33,193 nt of DNA. Origin: Nocardiopsis listeri. GTDB lineage: Bacteria; Actinomycetota; Actinomycetes; Streptosporangiales; Streptosporangiaceae. Of the stretch, positions 16,601 through 24,188 are shown one piece after another. The stretch is from positions 1-33,193 of the forward strand of contig NZ_DYZD01000303.1 of NCBI RefSeq assembly GCF_020741345.1, written 5' to 3'. Under the pieces are notes generated by a model, which was not told where the DNA came from, made no database searches, and saw only the letters and a list, made by a program, of their open reading frames with translations. Positions within the stretch are counted from its first letter, which is position 1. Each line of letters opens with the position of its first letter. A program made the position numbers and the translations under genes.

Positions 16601-19480
16601 GTCGGCCAGATCGTCAACGAGGTCACCCGGAACCGGGGCTTGCCGCCATTGGAGGCGACCTCTGGATACGCCACCTCCACGTTGGGGGAGTTGGCCACGA
16701 TGGTCGACTCCCTGGCCGAGACCGCTGACGGAGGGGAGGCGGGTGGCGAAGTGCCCGGTGTCGCCTCCTGGGTGCGAGCCTTCGAGGTCGTCCAGGTCGG
16801 CGAACCCCTGCCGAAGGTCGCCGATCCCGGGTTCGGCGACGGGGGCGGGTGGAGCGTGTACGCCCCCACCGGTCACCCCCTGGCCGGACTCCTGCGCGAT
16901 GCCCTACCAGGGGAGGGAGTCCTCCTGTGCCTTCCCCGCGACGGGGCGAAGGGCCACGAGGGGATGCTGCTCGACGCGGCGCGTTCGGCGCTGGCGGCCG
17001 GGCGTGGCGGTCGGTTCGCGGTGGTCCAGGGTCGGGAGGGCGCCACCGGTCTGGCCCGTACCCTGCATCTGGAGGCTCCGGGGATCGACACAACCGTGCT
17101 CACCCTGGCGGACCCCGAACCCGCATCCGAACGGGAGCGGGAACGGACGGTCCGTCGTGTCATCGACGAGGTCGCGGCCACGAACGGGTTCGTCGAGGCC
17201 CGTTACGACGCCCAGGGTGAGCGTACCGTCCCCGTCCTGCGGGTCACCGGTATGGCCGAACCCGCGCGACGGCGGACACCGCTCGGTCCGGACGACGTCG
17301 TTCTGGTCACCGGGGGTGGCAAGGGCATCACCGCGGAGTGCGCCCTGTCCCTGGCCACTGAGTACGGTGCGGCCCTCGCCCTGGTGGGTCGTGCCGTTCC
17401 CGAGGACGACGCCGAGCTCTCCGAGAACCTGGAACGCATGACGGCGGCCGGCGCCCGCATCGTCTACCTGCGAGCCGATGTGACCCGCCCCGAGGAGGTC
17501 CGTGCCGCGGTGCGCGAGGCCCAGGGCCGTCTGGGCCCGATCACCGCGGTGTTGCACGGAGCGGGACGCAACGAACCGGCGGCCTTGGGTTCGCTCACCG
17601 AGGCCGATTTCCGTCGGACGCTCGCGCCCAAGGTCGACGGCCTGCGAGTCGTTCTCGACGCGGTCGATTCCGACCGGCTCCGTCTCCTCGTCACCTTCGG
17701 CAGCATCATCGGCCGTGCCGGGCTGCGGGGTGAGGCCCACTACGCCACCGCCAACGACCGGCTCAGTGAGATCACCGTCGGCTACGGACAGGAAAACCCG
17801 CACACACGGGTGTTGGCGCTCGAATGGTCGGTCTGGTCCGGAGCGGGTATGGGGGAACGGCTGGGCGTGGTCGAGGCGTTGATGCGTGACGGCATCACCC
17901 CGATCTCCACCGAGGAGGGCATCGACGTCCTGCACCGGATCCTCGGTGATCCCTCCGCCGGCCCGGTCCTGGTGGTGAGCGGGCGTACCGGTGGTCTGCC
18001 GACCCTGAACACGCTCGGGGCCGAGCCGCCCCTGGGCCGGTTCCTGGATCGGATCCTGGTCCACTATCCCGGGGTGGAACTGGTCACGGAGGCCGTCCTG
18101 TCCTCCGTCGACGATCCCTATCTGGACGACCATCTGCTCGACGGTGACCTGCTCTTTCCCGCTGTGGTCGGGATGGAGGCGATGGCGCAGGTGGCCATGG
18201 CCGCCGGTGGCCACACCGCACCCCCGGTGATGGAGGAGGCACGTTTTCTGCGCCCGGTGGCCGTCCGCCCCGGCGGCACGACCACCATCCGCGTGGCGGC
18301 GCTCGTACGCGACACCGAGTCCGTGGAGGTCGTCGTCCGTAGTGAGGAGACCGGGTACGGGACCGATCACTTCCGTGCCGTTCTTCGTTGGCCGCGCACG
18401 TCCCGAGAAGGGGCCCGAAAGGTCGGGCACGGGGGGACCCCCGCGCTACCGAGGGTTCCCGTCGACCCCTCCGAGCTGTACGGTGACGTGCTCTTCCAGG
18501 GCAAGAGGTTCCAGCGTCTGCTCTCCTACCGGAGGGTGAGCGCCCGCCACGTGGCCGCGGAGTTGTCCACGGCCGCGACCGGGCCGTGGTTCGGGGCGTT
18601 CTCCTCCCAAGAGCGCGTCCTGGCCGACCCCGGGGTACGTGATGCCGCCATGCACGTCCTTCAGGCGTGCGTGCCCGACGGGACCCTGCTGCCTGAGGGG
18701 GTCGACCGGATCGTCCTGGCCCGTCCCCAGGGGCAGGAGGAACCCGAACACGTTCTCCTGGAGGCCGCAGAACGTTCCCAGGAGGGGGATTCCTACGTCT
18801 ATGACGTCGACGTGAGCGATCCGGACGGCGACCTGCTCGAACGCTGGGAAGGGTTGCGACTGCGCGCCGTTCGCCGTACCGGGGGACCGGGGCCGTGGGT
18901 GCCCTCCTTGCTCGGGTCACATCTGGAGCGTGAACTGGAACGGGCCCTGGGCGGCTCTAGGGCCGTGGTCGTCGAACCCGACGCGGGGTCCGACACCGAG
19001 GAGCGCAGGGTGGTGACCGAGCTGGCGGTCGGTCGGGCGTTGAACCGGCCGGTCCGGGTCCACCACCGACCAGATGGTCGTCCCGAGGTGTCCGGAGCGC
19101 GGGTCTCGGCCGCGCACGGGGCCGGGGTGACCCTGGCCGTGGTGGGGGAGGGGCGGATCGCCTGCGATGTGGAGCCGGTCGCCGAGCGTTCCGAGACGGA
19201 GTGGAGCGGGCTGCTCGGGAAGGGACTGGTACCCCTGCGCGACCTGGTCGCCGACCAGGTGGGCGAGTCCGGCCACGCCGCCGCCACGCGTGTGTGGGGG
19301 GCCCTGGAGTGCCTGCGCAAGGTGGGCGACACCGGCCGATCCCTGACTCTGACGTCGGTGGTCGAACACGGATGGGTGGTCCTTTCATCAGGGGACGCAC
19401 GGATCGCCACGTGGGCCACCACCCTGAACGGTCGACCCGATCCGGTGGTGTTCGCGGTCCTGCACGGTAAGGAGAGCTGA
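13670..19480 (+). CDS. pksE: Enediyne-type iterative polyketide synthase (PksE)
   Basis: A 1936-aa PKS with the enediyne domain order. KS is residues about 1-450, with Cys217 in GACSSS and the histidine motifs EGHGTGT and NFGHTKAA. AT is about 585-880, with Ser660 in GHSLGE. ACP is about 945-1025, with the phosphopantetheine serine in LHLSSI at 974/975. KR is about 1205-1400, with VTGGGKGITAE and catalytic Ser1345, Tyr1358 and Asn1362. DH starts near 1480, with His1488. The C-terminal phosphopantetheinyl transferase has DVE at 1833-1835 and WGALECLRK with Glu1880 and Lys1884. Such enzymes activate their own ACP and build a linear polyene from malonyl-CoA, released by the neighbouring thioesterase. 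The start is one of two tandem GTGs (13670/13673) behind GGAAG; an ATG at 13682 is possible. Its stop overlaps the thioesterase start (TGATG). All catalytic residues checked are present. Confidence 0.95.
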   Translation: MVRIMQKNRIAVVGVGLTYPDADSPGELWDNVLSGRRAFRKIPDERMNLADYWSEDLGAEDRFYSKKAAVLRGFTFDRMRYRVSGSSFRSTDMTHWLALETMSRALEDAGLPEGEGLPRRSTGVVIGNSLTGEFSRANTMRLRWPYVRRTVASALLEHGWDETEAESFLETLETSYKAPFPRIDEDTLAGGLSNTIAGRVCNHFDLGGGGYTVDGACSSSLLSVATAATALAEGDLDAALAGGVDLSIDPFEVIGFAKTGALATGDMKVYDKDSNGFWPGEGAGALVLMREEDAIAQGRRIHALITGWGVSSDGRGGITRPEESGHRLALERAYARAGYGVETVGYFEGHGTGTALGDATELAALSGARTAADPTAEPAALGSVKANFGHTKAAAGIAGLIKAVLVVRNGVIPPATGHHDPHPLLEVETAVLTVPDRPLPWAEDRPVRAGVSAMGFGGVNTHVTLEAAPDRRGAGVTARTRALVAGRQDAELLVVDGETLTEVRDRLAELAGLLPRLSYAELTDLAAALARDSDRGPARAAVVASSPEEAERTIRTLLERMEAGETEAVAPAAGLFLAHRTTSPNIGYLFPGQGAGTGRFGALRRRFARVDDILGSAGLPEGGDQVATEVAQPRIVAGSLAAMAVLDDLGVQAEGATGHSLGELTALHWAGALDGSEVLSLAAARGRAMADTGRSDGAMAGLAVSPARVEALAASEPEVVVAGYNGPEQTVVSGPVDAVERVCERARADGVTATRVNVSHAFHSPLVAASAQALDHRLDATSFEPPSSGVVSTVTGDRLTPDTDLRALLREQIVLPVRFHEAVVRLAEGTDLLIEVGPGRVLSGLAATAAADVPVVAVDTDSESLAPFLRVVAAAFTLGAPVDTEALFAGRLVRELPEEFEFLASPCETAPVLDVGRGEHPTGVAGGTGGPGPDGVEGAMDTLELLRTLAAARVELPVSMVGAGTRPLDDLHLSSITVGQIVNEVTRNRGLPPLEATSGYATSTLGELATMVDSLAETADGGEAGGEVPGVASWVRAFEVVQVGEPLPKVADPGFGDGGGWSVYAPTGHPLAGLLRDALPGEGVLLCLPRDGAKGHEGMLLDAARSALAAGRGGRFAVVQGREGATGLARTLHLEAPGIDTTVLTLADPEPASERERERTVRRVIDEVAATNGFVEARYDAQGERTVPVLRVTGMAEPARRRTPLGPDDVVLVTGGGKGITAECALSLATEYGAALALVGRAVPEDDAELSENLERMTAAGARIVYLRADVTRPEEVRAAVREAQGRLGPITAVLHGAGRNEPAALGSLTEADFRRTLAPKVDGLRVVLDAVDSDRLRLLVTFGSIIGRAGLRGEAHYATANDRLSEITVGYGQENPHTRVLALEWSVWSGAGMGERLGVVEALMRDGITPISTEEGIDVLHRILGDPSAGPVLVVSGRTGGLPTLNTLGAEPPLGRFLDRILVHYPGVELVTEAVLSSVDDPYLDDHLLDGDLLFPAVVGMEAMAQVAMAAGGHTAPPVMEEARFLRPVAVRPGGTTTIRVAALVRDTESVEVVVRSEETGYGTDHFRAVLRWPRTSREGARKVGHGGTPALPRVPVDPSELYGDVLFQGKRFQRLLSYRRVSARHVAAELSTAATGPWFGAFSSQERVLADPGVRDAAMHVLQACVPDGTLLPEGVDRIVLARPQGQEEPEHVLLEAAERSQEGDSYVYDVDVSDPDGDLLERWEGLRLRAVRRTGGPGPWVPSLLGSHLERELERALGGSRAVVVEPDAGSDTEERRVVTELAVGRALNRPVRVHHRPDGRPEVSGARVSAAHGAGVTLAVVGEGRIACDVEPVAERSETEWSGLLGKGLVPLRDLVADQVGESGHAAATRVWGALECLRKVGDTGRSLTLTSVVEHGWVVLSSGDARIATWATTLNGRPDPVVFAVLHGKES

Positions 19481-19923
19481 TGTCCGACTACTACGAGATC
19501 CGCCACACCGTCGGGTTCGAGGAGACCAACCTGGTGGGCAACGTCTACTACGTCAACTACCTGCGGTGGCAGGGTCGTTGTCGGGAGATGTTCCTCAAGG
19601 AACGGGCTCCCGCCGTCCTGTCGGATCTCCAGGGCGACCTGAAGTTGTTCACCCTCCGGGTGGACTGTGAGTTCTTCGCGGAGATCACCGCCTTCGACGA
19701 ACTCTCGATCAGAATGCGGTTGGAGGAACTCACCCAGACCCAGCTCCGGTTCGTCTTCGACTACGTCCGCCTGGACCCGGAGGGTGAGACGCTCGTGGCC
19801 CGGGGCGGGCAGCGGATCGCGTGCATGCGCGGCCCGAACACCGAAACGGCCCCCACGCGGGTCCCCGAGGAGCTGCGGGAGGCCCTCGCCCCGTACCGGA
19901 CCACGGTTCGAGGGGGGATCTGA
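19480..19923 (+). CDS. Enediyne hotdog thioesterase (CalE7/SgcE10 type)
   Basis: A 147-aa single hotdog-fold thioesterase, full length for the family. The signature NLVGNVYYVNYLRWQGRCREMF (from residue 17) is shared with enediyne thioesterases. Asn17 and Arg35 match in spacing the Asn19 and Arg37 reported as important in CalE7, and no conventional acidic catalytic residue is needed. It hydrolyses the polyene chain off the PKS, giving a polyene ketone or acid; in known systems PKS plus TE yields a conjugated heptaene. The start codon overlaps the PKS stop by one base, so the two are translationally coupled. This gene next to a PKS of this architecture is the strongest mark of an enediyne-family locus. 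Confidence 0.94.
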   Translation: MSDYYEIRHTVGFEETNLVGNVYYVNYLRWQGRCREMFLKERAPAVLSDLQGDLKLFTLRVDCEFFAEITAFDELSIRMRLEELTQTQLRFVFDYVRLDPEGETLVARGGQRIACMRGPNTETAPTRVPEELREALAPYRTTVRGGI

Positions 19924-19924
19924 C

Positions 19925-20443
19925 ATGGAGGACCTGCGCAAGGTGATGGCCACCTTCGCCACCGGGGTCACAGTGCTCACTGTCGGTGGCGGTGCTCCCC
20001 AAGGGATGACGGCCAACGCCTTCTGTTCGGTCTCGCTCGACCCACCGTTGGTGCTCTGTTGCGTCACGCGCACCGCACGCCTGCACAAGGCGCTCTCCAC
20101 CGAGGGACACTTCGCGGTGTCGATCCTGTCCACCGAGCAGGAGGAGGTGGCGCGCCACTTCGCGAACCGTTCTCGCCCCCACGGGTGGGAGCAGTTCGAC
20201 TTCGTGTCGTGGATCCCCGGGCCGCACACCGGGGCGCCGTTGATCGCCGAAGCGTTGGCATGGCTGGAGTGCGAGGTGGTCGAAAGGGTCGTGGCAGGGG
20301 ATCACACGGTGTTCATCGGACGTGTGACCGACGCGGGCACCGGTGACCGACGCGGGGCCCTGTTGTTCCACGCAGGTGTCTTCCATGGTCTGCCCGGCGC
20401 CTTGGAAGCGCCCGTGCGCAACGGTCGGGTGACCGGTACATGA
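19925..20443 (+). CDS. NAD(P)H:flavin reductase (split-barrel FMN-binding)
   Basis: A 172-aa flavin reductase of the HpaC/SgcE6 class. The family core is visible: MATFATGVTVLT, the flavin-binding GMTANAFCSVSLDPPLVLCCV (from about residue 28), SILSTEQ, and the C-terminal GDHTVFIGRV and LLFHAGVFHGL. It reduces free FAD or FMN with NAD(P)H and supplies the reduced flavin to a separate monooxygenase. A likely client is the acyl-CoA-dehydrogenase-fold monooxygenase at the right end of the window. In the C-1027 pathway a reductase of this class (SgcE6) has the same role. The start is the ATG at 19925, one base after the thioesterase stop. Its own stop overlaps the next start (ATGA). Confidence 0.92.
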   Translation: MEDLRKVMATFATGVTVLTVGGGAPQGMTANAFCSVSLDPPLVLCCVTRTARLHKALSTEGHFAVSILSTEQEEVARHFANRSRPHGWEQFDFVSWIPGPHTGAPLIAEALAWLECEVVERVVAGDHTVFIGRVTDAGTGDRRGALLFHAGVFHGLPGALEAPVRNGRVTGT

Positions 20444-20973
20444 GTACCCCGGAAGTGGGCCTGGGGCCGGTGCCGGTATCAGGTGGCAGGCTCACCGAAA
20501 CGCGTCCTACGATGGCGGAGCTGCGCGGACGGCGTGACGCCCTGCGCGGTCTCATCGAGGCGGGGGACCCCGCCGGTGTCGAACGCCGGCACGATCGGGG
20601 CAAGCGCACCGCACGGGAACGCCTGGCCCTCCTACTGGACGAGGGTTCCTTCGTGGAGCTCGGTGTGTTCCGCCGTCGCCGGCGTGAAGGGCTGGGAACA
20701 CCGGAGTACCGCGCCCACACCGACGGTGTGGGCGCGGGTTCGGGGACCATCGGGGGCCGACGTGTGTTTGTCTACGCCCAGGACTTCACGATCCTGGGGG
20801 ATCCCCAGGGCGTGTTCCGCGGATCATTCCGGGCTCGCGACCACCAGGCCGTCTCTCGCTGCGCCGACTTCGCTCGGACAGCCGAACCCGGGCCGACCTT
20901 CGCTCCTCGTCTTGCGAGAGATCGCCGGGAGGCCGCTCGCGTACCTAACCTCTCAGGGCAGTACACCTGGTGA
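20440..20973 (+). pseudogene. Truncated acyl-CoA carboxylase carboxyltransferase (beta) subunit
   Basis: The first ~115 of 177 residues match the start of acyl-CoA (acetyl/propionyl) carboxylase beta subunits: the helix LRGRRDALRGLIEAGD, the motif RGKRTARERLALLLDEGSFVELG, then DGVGAGSGTIGGRRVFVYAQDFTILG. A complete subunit has about 520 residues, including both crotonase-like halves and the CoA and biotin sites. Here similarity fades after about residue 125 and a stop follows at 20971-20973, so about 75% of the protein is missing. A full enzyme in this position could have supplied malonyl-CoA to the PKS. The start overlaps the reductase stop (ATGA), showing it was once a coupled member of the operon. 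It is probably decayed rather than a new small protein. Confidence 0.8.
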
Positions 20974-21010
20974 GTGACGTTGGACGGGGTCGGGCGGTCG
21001 GGCCGTGGTC

Positions 21011-21688
21011 TCAGGCGGGACCGTCCGGGTCCGGGGCGTGGACCAGGAGCGGTAATCGCGCCGCGGAGTCCGACACGGACCGTGCGGCGCGCTCCGGGGT
21101 GTCACCACAGCCCACCATGAGGGAGACCAGCTGGTCCTCGAAACACCGGTCGGCGTCGTAGGGCGGGATGAGGTAGGAGCCGAGTTCGAGGGTGGTCAGG
21201 CCGTGCACCGCGCACCACAGGCGGTGGGAGACCAGATCCGCGTCGTCGGGGTGGAAGCGTCCGGCCCCCATGCATCGGGTCACGGATCGGGTCACGTTGC
21301 GCAGGGTGTAACGGCCATGCTGTCGGTCGTACTCCGACAGATGGAAACCGGCCAGTGAGCATCCTCCGAACATCACGGCGTACAGGTGTTCGTTGCGCGC
21401 GGCGTTGTGACGGAAGGCCCGGCCGAGCAGGGCGAGGTCGCTGACCGGGTCATCGGTGTGCCGCACCCGTGTGAGGTGTTCCTGCAGACGTTCGAACCCC
21501 TCGTGGACCATGGCGTGGACCAGGCCTCCGATGCCGTCGAAGTAGGTGTACACGGCCATGGTCGAGTTCCCGGTCTCCTGCGCGAGCCTGCGGGTGGACA
21601 ACGCTTGTGGTCCTTCGTCGGAGAGCAGCCGGGCCGCGGCGTCGACCAGACGGGCGCGGGTGTCGGGATCCGCCTTTCGAGGACTCAT
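21011..21688 (-). CDS. TetR-family regulator with WHG-type C-terminal domain
   Basis: A 225-aa regulator. The HTH lies in residues about 8-60 (LVDAAARLLSDEGPQALSTRRLA and NSTMAVYTYFDGIGGLV). The C-terminal ligand domain contains LWCAVHGLTTLELGSYL, the mark of the WHG subgroup. It sits between the two halves of the enediyne locus, convergent to block 1 and divergent from the AraC gene across a 616-bp region, so it is well placed to control either block and itself. Codon 212 (21053-21055) is TTA, the rare leucine codon read by the bldA tRNA in actinomycetes. No Shine-Dalgarno sequence precedes the ATG. CTTCCGGG repeats at 21699-21706 and 21714-21721, just upstream of it, may be operator elements. 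Confidence 0.88.
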   Translation of the reverse strand: MSPRKADPDTRARLVDAAARLLSDEGPQALSTRRLAQETGNSTMAVYTYFDGIGGLVHAMVHEGFERLQEHLTRVRHTDDPVSDLALLGRAFRHNAARNEHLYAVMFGGCSLAGFHLSEYDRQHGRYTLRNVTRSVTRCMGAGRFHPDDADLVSHRLWCAVHGLTTLELGSYLIPPYDADRCFEDQLVSLMVGCGDTPERAARSVSDSAARLPLLVHAPDPDGPA

Positions 21689-22304
21689 GGAGGTGAGTCT
21701 TCCGGGTGTCGCGCTTCCGGGCTACTTATGGGTAGCTCTTTTTCGGTCTTCAAGGGGGACTTTTTTGGTCCGGCTTCCGGTGCGGCGGAGAATTTCCTGT
21801 TCGGACACGGATCGGTCGAGTGTCGAGGTTATCCGGTAAACGGGACTCCGTTCCCTGTTTATCACACTGGGTTCATGTTATTTATTTCAGGTTTCCAGGT
21901 CCAGGCCCGAAAGCGCGCGGCGTGTTCCCTTTGGGAGGGGGTGGTAAGGGTTGTCGGCAGAAAGTTTCTCGAATTGATACCCGCACTCTCAGTGATTGCA
22001 GGTTGCTGAGCGTGTTGGTGTGGGTGGCGAAAAAAGGGCTTTCATGATGTCCGTTTTGTGTCCTTGAAAGCAAGATGGAAGGTGTGTGTCGCTGTGTGTC
22101 GGTGGCACGATAAGGGTTGCTTCGCGAGGTTGGAGGTGGTGGGTCGATGATGGGGCCTGCTGCTTCGGGCTCCGTGTGTGCGGTCTCGGTGTCGAACGTT
22201 TCTTCCAATGAAGTGATTGCTCCTTACGCATTTCGAACCCTTGATCTCCGGTTCGGATGAATGAATTAATTATTTGTTCATGTTCTAGAGTTCAGGGGAG
22301 TCGT
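21689..22304. promoter_or_regulatory. 616-bp lower-GC regulatory region between TetR and AraC genes
   Basis: No convincing gene is present, and composition is markedly more A/T-rich than the flanks. Elements seen: 9-bp direct repeats TGTGTGTCG at 22083-22091 and 22093-22101 (10-bp period, suited to an AraC-type protein); an inverted repeat GCTTTCA/TGAAAGC (22038-22044 and 22065-22071); and a possible sigma-70-like promoter with TTGATC at 22241-22246 and an ATTAAT box near 22265-22270. A further imperfect inverted repeat (ATGAATTAA against TTTGTTCAT) covers 22261-22281. The CTTCCGGG repeats near 21700 and 21714 lie before the TetR gene. The size suggests a long leader or several binding sites. 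Confidence 0.5.
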
Positions 22305-23135
22305 ATGGAGAAAATGCATAATTCTGTTCGTCAGGCCGTGATGTCCATGCACAAAAGATACTCCGAGCCTCTCACTCTCAAAGAGATCGCAGCCGAGGTC
22401 TTCGTCAGCCCCTATCACTTTTCTCGGGTCTTCGCGCGTTCCACGGGCGTTACCCCTGGGCGCTACCTGACCTGCGTTCGCCTGTTCGCGGCCAAGAGAC
22501 TCCTTCTCACGACCGACCTCACCGTCTCCGATATCGTGTGCAGCGTCGGATACAATAGCGTGGGAACCTTCACGAGCAGATTCACCCGTGCAGTCGGTAT
22601 GTCACCCACCCAGTACCGGGACCCGAAAGTGGCGGAGTTACTCGTGGTCGCCTCCCACGAATACTCCTGCCTGCCGGACGCGGACGAGATGCGTCGCGCC
22701 AGGAGCCTGAAACCGCACATGCCGGGGCCTTCCCACACGATCAGTGGGTCGCTGGAGATTCCCGAGGAGGCCGGACCAAGCGACGTGCTCGTCGCCGTGT
22801 ACCCCGAGGTGGTCCCCCAGGGTTCTCCGGTGGCCTACGAGGTCTTATCCGCCAGGGAACACGCCGAGTTCACCATCGCGGACGTCCCCATGGGCCCCCA
22901 CACGATCATAGCGACGGCCGTGCCCAAGGCGGACCGCGCCCGCGCCGGGCGGATGTTCATCGGCTCGTCTCGCCGGCCCGTGCACATCGCCCGTGGGCTG
23001 CGGACCTTCGTCCACCTGAGCATGGAGCAGGTCCAGGAGACGGATGCGCCCTTGGCGGTCACCCTGCTGAACTCGAACGTGGTACCGCAGGGGAAGTTCT
23101 CGCGGGCCGCTTGTATCCGGCAGACCGTCGCCTGA
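22305..23135 (+). CDS. AraC-type regulator with unusual C-terminal beta domain
   Basis: A 276-aa protein. The two-helix-turn-helix AraC domain is at the N-terminus (residues about 5-105: LTLKEIAAEVFVSPYHFSRVFARSTGVTPGRYL, then VSDIVCSVGYNSVGTFTSRFTRAVGMSPTQYR), whereas most AraC proteins carry it at the C-terminus. The last 130 residues look like a beta-sandwich (GSLEIP, VLVAVYPEVV, FTIADVPMGPHTIIATAV), perhaps a carboxypeptidase-regulatory-like fold. The start is the ATG at 22305 with AGGGGAG four bases upstream; an ATG at 22257 is in the promoter. Leu112 (22638-22640) and Leu181 (22845-22847) are TTA codons, so translation should depend on the bldA tRNA. Being first in the tailoring run, it is the likely pathway activator. 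Confidence 0.85.
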   Translation: MEKMHNSVRQAVMSMHKRYSEPLTLKEIAAEVFVSPYHFSRVFARSTGVTPGRYLTCVRLFAAKRLLLTTDLTVSDIVCSVGYNSVGTFTSRFTRAVGMSPTQYRDPKVAELLVVASHEYSCLPDADEMRRARSLKPHMPGPSHTISGSLEIPEEAGPSDVLVAVYPEVVPQGSPVAYEVLSAREHAEFTIADVPMGPHTIIATAVPKADRARAGRMFIGSSRRPVHIARGLRTFVHLSMEQVQETDAPLAVTLLNSNVVPQGKFSRAACIRQTVA

Positions 23136-23136
23136 G

Positions 23137-24117
23137 ATGGGTGCCCGCCCGCGCTCGCTCGGCGCACTACGACGACTGTTGCTGGCCCCACGCATGTCCC
23201 ATGTGGGACTCACCCATCTGGGGCATCCCGGCCGCCGCTCACCCCATGCACGTCTACTGGAGAGGATCCCCGAGGCCGTGGTCTGCGGCTTCGAATGGGG
23301 GATCGAGGCCAACGAGCCACAGGAGGTGGAACACCGTTTGGACGCCGTCACGCCCGAACTACGTGGGTTCGCCTTCGAGGGGGTGACCATGGCCTACACG
23401 ATCCGGGACGTCCTCCCCCTCGGACGGAACGACCACACGCGCCGGTTCATGCTCGGCCCCGCCTTACCGCACACCTTCCTCTCCTACATCGGTATCGGCT
23501 TCGCGATGTCCCGTCTCCCACGACCCTTGTGGAGAAGGATCGTGCCCGATCTGGAGGGCAACCCCTACCACCCGACCATGAGCTGGTTGGCCGTCGACGG
23601 ATATGGCTTCGACCAGGCGTACTTCGACGCGTCGCGATGGATCGACGGCCAACGCACACCCGATCCCTATCCCTGGGAAGGCTACCCGGACTACTTCCTT
23701 CGGGCCTTCGACCAAGGGGTGGGACGTGCGCTGTGGTTCGTCCATGGAGCCCTCCACCACGCGGTGGGAGCCACGGTCGAGTGCTTTCCCCGCCCCCGGC
23801 GCCCTGACCTGTGGAGCGGGGTCGGTCTCGCCGCCGTGTTCGCGGGCGGGGCCGAGCCCGAAGCGCTGCACGCGCTATTGGAGCTCGCGGGCGAGGACGC
23901 ACCGCACGTGCGTCAAGGAGCGGTCTTCGCGGCCAAGGCCCGGGTCTTCTCCGGACAGGTTCCCGATCACACCGAGGCGGCCGTGCGCGCCCTGACCGGT
24001 CTCACGCCTGAGGAGGCCGCAGCGCTGGCCGACGAGTGCGGTGTCCGACGGGACCGAGGCGGCCCCGAACCGGCCTACGAGACATGGCGTGCCCAGGTGC
24101 GCGGCCGATTCTCCTGA
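23137..24117 (+). CDS. DUF1702 family protein, first copy
   Basis: A 326-aa soluble protein of the DUF1702 family, which recurs in enediyne loci (related to the Unb proteins) and has no established biochemical role that I know of. Conserved blocks: RGFAFEGVTMAYTIRD (about 77-92), SYIGIGFAMSRLPR (about 115-128), LAVDGYGFDQAYFDA (about 150-165), FDQGVGRALWFVHG, SGVGLAAVFAGGA, and the C-terminal YETWRAQV. One base separates it from the AraC stop, so coupling is likely. It has one TTA codon (residue 110, 23464-23466). It is clearly homologous to the next gene but diverged, especially in the first 70 residues, where it lacks the RGFH motif of the second copy. Confidence 0.85.
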   Translation: MGARPRSLGALRRLLLAPRMSHVGLTHLGHPGRRSPHARLLERIPEAVVCGFEWGIEANEPQEVEHRLDAVTPELRGFAFEGVTMAYTIRDVLPLGRNDHTRRFMLGPALPHTFLSYIGIGFAMSRLPRPLWRRIVPDLEGNPYHPTMSWLAVDGYGFDQAYFDASRWIDGQRTPDPYPWEGYPDYFLRAFDQGVGRALWFVHGALHHAVGATVECFPRPRRPDLWSGVGLAAVFAGGAEPEALHALLELAGEDAPHVRQGAVFAAKARVFSGQVPDHTEAAVRALTGLTPEEAAALADECGVRRDRGGPEPAYETWRAQVRGRFS

Positions 24118-24188
24118 AGTGCGCTGCTCAGTGGGCGGGAGACCCGGGGCAATTCCTGAGTAGATCGGTCGCCGGGTCACCGAGAAGG

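Noticed and set aside
13670-19480. PUFA or glycolipid synthase instead of an enediyne PKS
   Set aside because: A single ACP, the C-terminal phosphopantetheinyl transferase and the coupled CalE7-type thioesterase fit enediyne synthases; PUFA synthases have tandem ACPs and separate subunits.
21820-22047. 75-aa open frame in the regulatory region
   Set aside because: No ribosome site, codon use unlike neighbouring genes, and it lies in an AT-richer control region.
22081-22101. CRISPR or tandem repeat array
   Set aside because: Only two 9-bp units are present with no spacers; better read as a regulator site.
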